Position numbers and translations under genes: made by a program. Below the pieces are notes generated by a model. The model had not been told where the DNA came from. It did no database searches and saw only the letters and a list, made by a program, of their open reading frames with translations. Of a stretch of 8,146 nt of DNA, positions 6,059-8,146 are shown piece after piece. This stretch comes from Lachnospiraceae bacterium. Lineage in GTDB: Bacteria; Bacillota_A; Clostridia; Lachnospirales; Lachnospiraceae. The stretch spans positions 1 to 8,146 of the forward strand of contig QXWX01000171.1 of the NCBI GenBank assembly GCA_009911175.1, read 5' to 3'. Position 1 is the first letter of the stretch. The number at the start of each line of letters is the position of its first letter.

Positions 6059-7528
6059 TCAGGCCTCAGCCTGTGCCTGTTTATAGCGGGCATCCAGATG
6101 GATGCAGATGCCAATCATAGTGGTCATGAAAGAGTAATGCTTTTTTGTATGGATCATCATGCGGTGCAGGCCATAATCATTCAGGATCCTGTTGTTGATC
6201 CGCTCCGTTGCCGTCCGCTGGTTATAAATCCTTTTATAAGTTTCTGTCCCGCGTGGGACCTCTGTGTACAGGCGGATATCCCATTCAGGCCTGGTCTTGA
6301 TGACCCTGCCGTATTTAGAAGAAGTACAGCTGTTTTTACATTTTGTACAATGGTCTTTCCCGAAAGGGCACCGCCACATGAGGTAGCCGCTGGACTTGTC
6401 ATAGCCGTTTGGGACCATGCGTTTCTTCTCCTGACAGATGGGGGTTCCGTCCCTGTCAATGGTTATGGTATCAGGAATCGTCTTAGGTCGCCCGCATTTA
6501 TTGTTCAGGTCGATAAACGCCCGGATGTTCCTGCTTTTCAGGAGACGGTAAGTCGGGTAATTGTCCATGGCGGAGTCGAGGCAGATATTTTCGATGGGAA
6601 GAGCGGGCATATGTTTTTCCAGTTCATGGAAAGCAACGAGAAAGCTGACAGAATCATGTCTCTTAGCGCTGGTAAAGCGAAGGAGGAGAGGGAGGTCCGC
6701 TTTCAGTCCGCTGTTATAACAGGAGAGCTGGAAGAGTGTATAGCCGAAGTAAAACTTTTCCAGGTCGCTGTCCCATCCCCAGGAAGCATCCGGGTCAGGG
6801 AAATGGCGCAGGGTTTCGGGTGCGTCTTTCCTGTGGTGTCCGCGCGGGCAGGAGTGGGTGTGGACGGCGGTGCCATCGCCGGAAACAGTCAGGTGTTCCA
6901 TTGGGATGAGGCCGCATTCGATGGAAGGGAGAACGGCGGCATAGTAAAAGAGAAGCTGGAGCCGCTGCTCAAAATGAAAAGGAATGTCCCTGCCATCCAT
7001 TATGCGGTTGGCAATGAGTTCTGTAATTTTGGGTTTAGCTTCCTGCGCTTTCTGCTTTTTACCTTTCGGTTTTTCTGGTTTTTTGTTGTTCCAGGAGGCC
7101 GGAAGGAGCTTGTAGCGGGAATAGCGGTCAGATAGGGGTGCAGCCCAGAGCCTGTCCATGAAGTCAAAATAGGAACCGAGCGGGGGCAGGGAATCCGTGG
7201 TGCAGCCGATGAGTGCAGCAAGGACGCGGTCGTGTTTGAGCCTGTCCACCCATAAAGTAAGGGAGGAAGGTGTGAGTCCTTCGGAATAAAGGAAGAAGAA
7301 AAGGATGAAGGACCTTAAGATCTGGGGCTGGTTCTTGGCGGGCCTGCCGGTAGCGGAATAAAAAGGCAGAAGAACTTCCATTGCCCTGTCGGTATCGAAG
7401 CGGCGGAGTTTCTGCCAGGGTTTCCAAAGCTCTGTATGTAGCCATGTTCTTTCAGAAGAATCAAAATGTACTTTGGATTCGTGGAAAAAGTGTAGGTAGT
7501 CGTGCATGGATTGCCAGTATTTAATCAT
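6059..7528 (-). CDS. DDE transposase, IS1182/IS5-like
   Basis: This 489-residue protein is an RNase H-fold DDE transposase. An N-terminal helical domain carries GRPAKNQPQILRSFILF (61-77), like the DUF772-type N-terminus of IS5/IS1182 proteins. A very basic linker (149-167, KKPEKPKGKKQK) follows. Catalytic candidates are D218 (SGDGT), D318 (CLDSAMD) and E442 (RTATERINNR). Between the second D and the E lies a cysteine cluster, C387, C394, C397 and C401, suggesting an inserted zinc-binding knuckle. The start ATG (7526-7528) has an ideal AAGGAGG site (7538-7544) nine bases upstream. The reading frame is complete. Family placement is by motif only; IS1182 is the best guess and an unclassified group is possible. 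Confidence 0.85.
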   Translation of the reverse strand: MIKYWQSMHDYLHFFHESKVHFDSSERTWLHTELWKPWQKLRRFDTDRAMEVLLPFYSATGRPAKNQPQILRSFILFFFLYSEGLTPSSLTLWVDRLKHDRVLAALIGCTTDSLPPLGSYFDFMDRLWAAPLSDRYSRYKLLPASWNNKKPEKPKGKKQKAQEAKPKITELIANRIMDGRDIPFHFEQRLQLLFYYAAVLPSIECGLIPMEHLTVSGDGTAVHTHSCPRGHHRKDAPETLRHFPDPDASWGWDSDLEKFYFGYTLFQLSCYNSGLKADLPLLLRFTSAKRHDSVSFLVAFHELEKHMPALPIENICLDSAMDNYPTYRLLKSRNIRAFIDLNNKCGRPKTIPDTITIDRDGTPICQEKKRMVPNGYDKSSGYLMWRCPFGKDHCTKCKNSCTSSKYGRVIKTRPEWDIRLYTEVPRGTETYKRIYNQRTATERINNRILNDYGLHRMMIHTKKHYSFMTTMIGICIHLDARYKQAQAEA

Positions 7529-7537
7529 AGTGGGGAT

Positions 7538-7597
7538 CCTCCTTGTAGTTTTAAGTGCTGTGCGGGTGTGGCACAGAATATTTTCTTAACTACAAGG
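7538..7597 (-). promoter_or_regulatory. long hairpin reaching into the transposase ribosome binding site
   Basis: CCTTGTAGTT (7541-7550) is the exact inverse of AACTACAAGG (7588-7597). Nested inside is CTGTGC (7558-7563) with GCACAG (7571-7576). In the transcript toward the transposase, the AAGG of the AAGGAGG site is paired in this stem. Such structures hide the start site of transposase genes in read-through transcripts of IS10 and IS50; the same role here is inference. Confidence 0.6.
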
Positions 7598-7639
7598 GGC
7601 GCGTTTGGTGACTGCCGCATATGGTCACCAAACGCGCCC
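7597..7639. repeat. perfect 16-bp inverted repeat upstream of the transposase
   Basis: GGGCGCGTTTGGTGAC (7597-7612) and its exact complement (7624-7639) flank an 11-base loop. The stem is GC-rich in an AT-rich surrounding and directly abuts the hairpin at 7541-7597. It lacks a following T-run on the + strand (GCACATTTTG), so it is not a standard terminator. It could be a subterminal part of the element, a target palindrome or a protein site. Confidence 0.75.
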
Positions 7640-7787
7640 GCACATTTTGGAGTATATGTCAATAGTTTTTTGGAAATTTATTAAAATATTTTCTCCGAGG
7701 TTTGGAGGAAGAGATAAAAAAGAAAAACAGAAAAAGAGCGGAAATATGGGCTTTAAAGAGTTTCCGAGACCGCTCATCATCAAGAAT
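7640..7787. other. AT-rich gap without a recognised gene
   Basis: The stretch is AT-rich and then purine-rich. A TTGACA on the minus strand (7662-7657) has no fitting -10 box at normal distance. A short + strand frame ending at 7808 (MGFKEFPRPLIIKNGGRKNE from 7746) overlaps the next ATG and could be the tail of a lost upstream gene. GAGCGG and CCGCTC around 7735-7775 can pair. Confidence 0.3.
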
Positions 7788-7800
7788 GGAGGAAGAAAGA

Positions 7801-7965
7801 ATGAGTAGTACAGCGTTAGGAGCAGAAAAAGAGAAAGCGATTATTTTTATCAGCGATGCACATGAAAAATTCTACTACGAGAAATTGAAAGAGGTCAGGT
7901 ATGCCGCATGGGAAAATATCAGTGAAAGAGCTGGTCGGTCAGGGTACTCCACCGGGCAGAACTGA
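7801..7965 (+). pseudogene. truncated DUF6075-like protein
   Basis: The start ATG at 7801 has an excellent GGAGG site (7788-7792) eight bases upstream. Residues 14-34 (IIFISDAHEKFYYEKLKEVRY) resemble the start of DUF6075 proteins, small proteins of unknown function common on Firmicutes integrative elements. These normally continue past this point to well over 100 residues. Here similarity stops at Y34 (about 7902), and the last 20 residues are out-of-frame reading of the following gene, ending at 7965. A deletion seems to have fused the two genes. The family call is from memory of the pattern and needs a profile search. Confidence 0.5.
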
Positions 7966-8146
7966 AACGCTGTACCGAGTGCAGCGGTCAGTTTCTCCCA
8001 AAATCCAACCGGGGGAAATACTGCCCCGATTGTGCCGGACGCATGAAAAGAACCAGAGCCGCACAGCGTAAACCGCAGCAGACAGCCGGAACGGTGAAAA
8101 GACAGTTGCCGAAGTCCGGCAGATGTTGGAAACCACGCAAAAAGGG
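7901..8146 (+). pseudogene. zinc-ribbon protein, frameshifted, runs off the window
   Basis: The frame starting ATG 7901 reads MPHGKISVKELVGQGTP and stops at 8069-8071. From about 7950 the coding signal moves to the +1 frame, open from 7926 to the window end. It reads LKRCTECSGQF..NRGKYCPDCAGRMKR, with two Cys-x2-Cys pairs (codons at 7971/7980 and 8022/8031) 13 residues apart and a very basic tail. I infer one small zinc-ribbon protein with an indel between the two parts. Such short C-x2-C proteins occur among mobile-element cargo, but I cannot name the family. The start is within the 3' part of the DUF6075-like remnant. Confidence 0.5.

Larger units (their letters stand above)
6000..7640 (-). 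mobile_element. IS with IS1182/IS5-like transposase, ends unresolved
   Basis: The transposase gene implies an insertion sequence, but I could not find matching terminal repeats between 5877-6058 and 7529-7700. Hairpins lie on both flanks (6006-6028; 7541-7639) and differ in sequence. Boundaries are approximate. Confidence 0.45.

Noticed and set aside
6098..7135. Long + strand open frame of 345 codons opposite the IS1182-like transposase
   Set aside because: It is a shadow of the real minus-strand gene, shows no recognisable motif, and has no convincing ribosome binding site.
7657..7662. TTGACA as the -35 box of the IS1182-like transposase promoter
   Set aside because: At 17 bp the -10 position falls in the GC-rich hairpin and has no TATAAT-like sequence.

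Overview
The window looks like accessory DNA from a gut-type Clostridia (Firmicutes), most likely Lachnospiraceae. This rests on the style of the transposases, the AGGAGG-type ribosome binding sites, the moderate base composition, and small gene remnants resembling those of Firmicutes integrative elements. It is dominated by insertion sequences; the non-IS genes are all broken. No RNA gene or CRISPR array was seen.

Layout. (1) Positions 1-2104 hold an IS1634/IS4-type element on the + strand. It has a good promoter (-35 TTGTAT, 17 bp, TATAAT) and a large DDE transposase whose first 25 codons are in another frame because an A-run appears one base short. (2) Positions 2147-2372 have no convincing gene but end with an IS66-type end (..CGCTTAC at 2348). 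(3) Positions 2373-2926 hold the N-terminus of a RecD2-like helicase gene, frameshifted, internally shortened and cut off exactly at position 2912. (4) Positions 2912 to about 5900 hold an IS66-family element on the minus strand: tnpA, tnpB (overlapping) and tnpC. An unusually long tnpB-tnpC gap (4818-5113) carries five DnaA-box-like 9-mers, a terminator-like hairpin and a promoter for tnpC. (5) Positions 6059-7528 hold another DDE transposase (IS1182/IS5-like) on the minus strand, with a highly structured leader at 7541-7639. (6) Positions 7640-8146 hold the remains of mobile-element cargo: a truncated DUF6075-like gene running into a frameshifted zinc-ribbon protein.

How it fits together. 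The fragments of recD2, the DUF6075-like gene and the zinc-ribbon gene suggest a decayed integrative/conjugative element that became a landing site for several IS. The 18-bp perfect inverted repeat starting GTAAGCG (2331-2348 and 2912-2929) places IS66 ends facing outward on both sides of the recD2 fragment, so at least two IS66 copies or a rearranged one took part. The most unusual signal is the DnaA-box cluster inside the IS66 element, just upstream of the tnpC promoter. It suggests, as inference only, that transposase expression or transposition is tied to host replication initiation.
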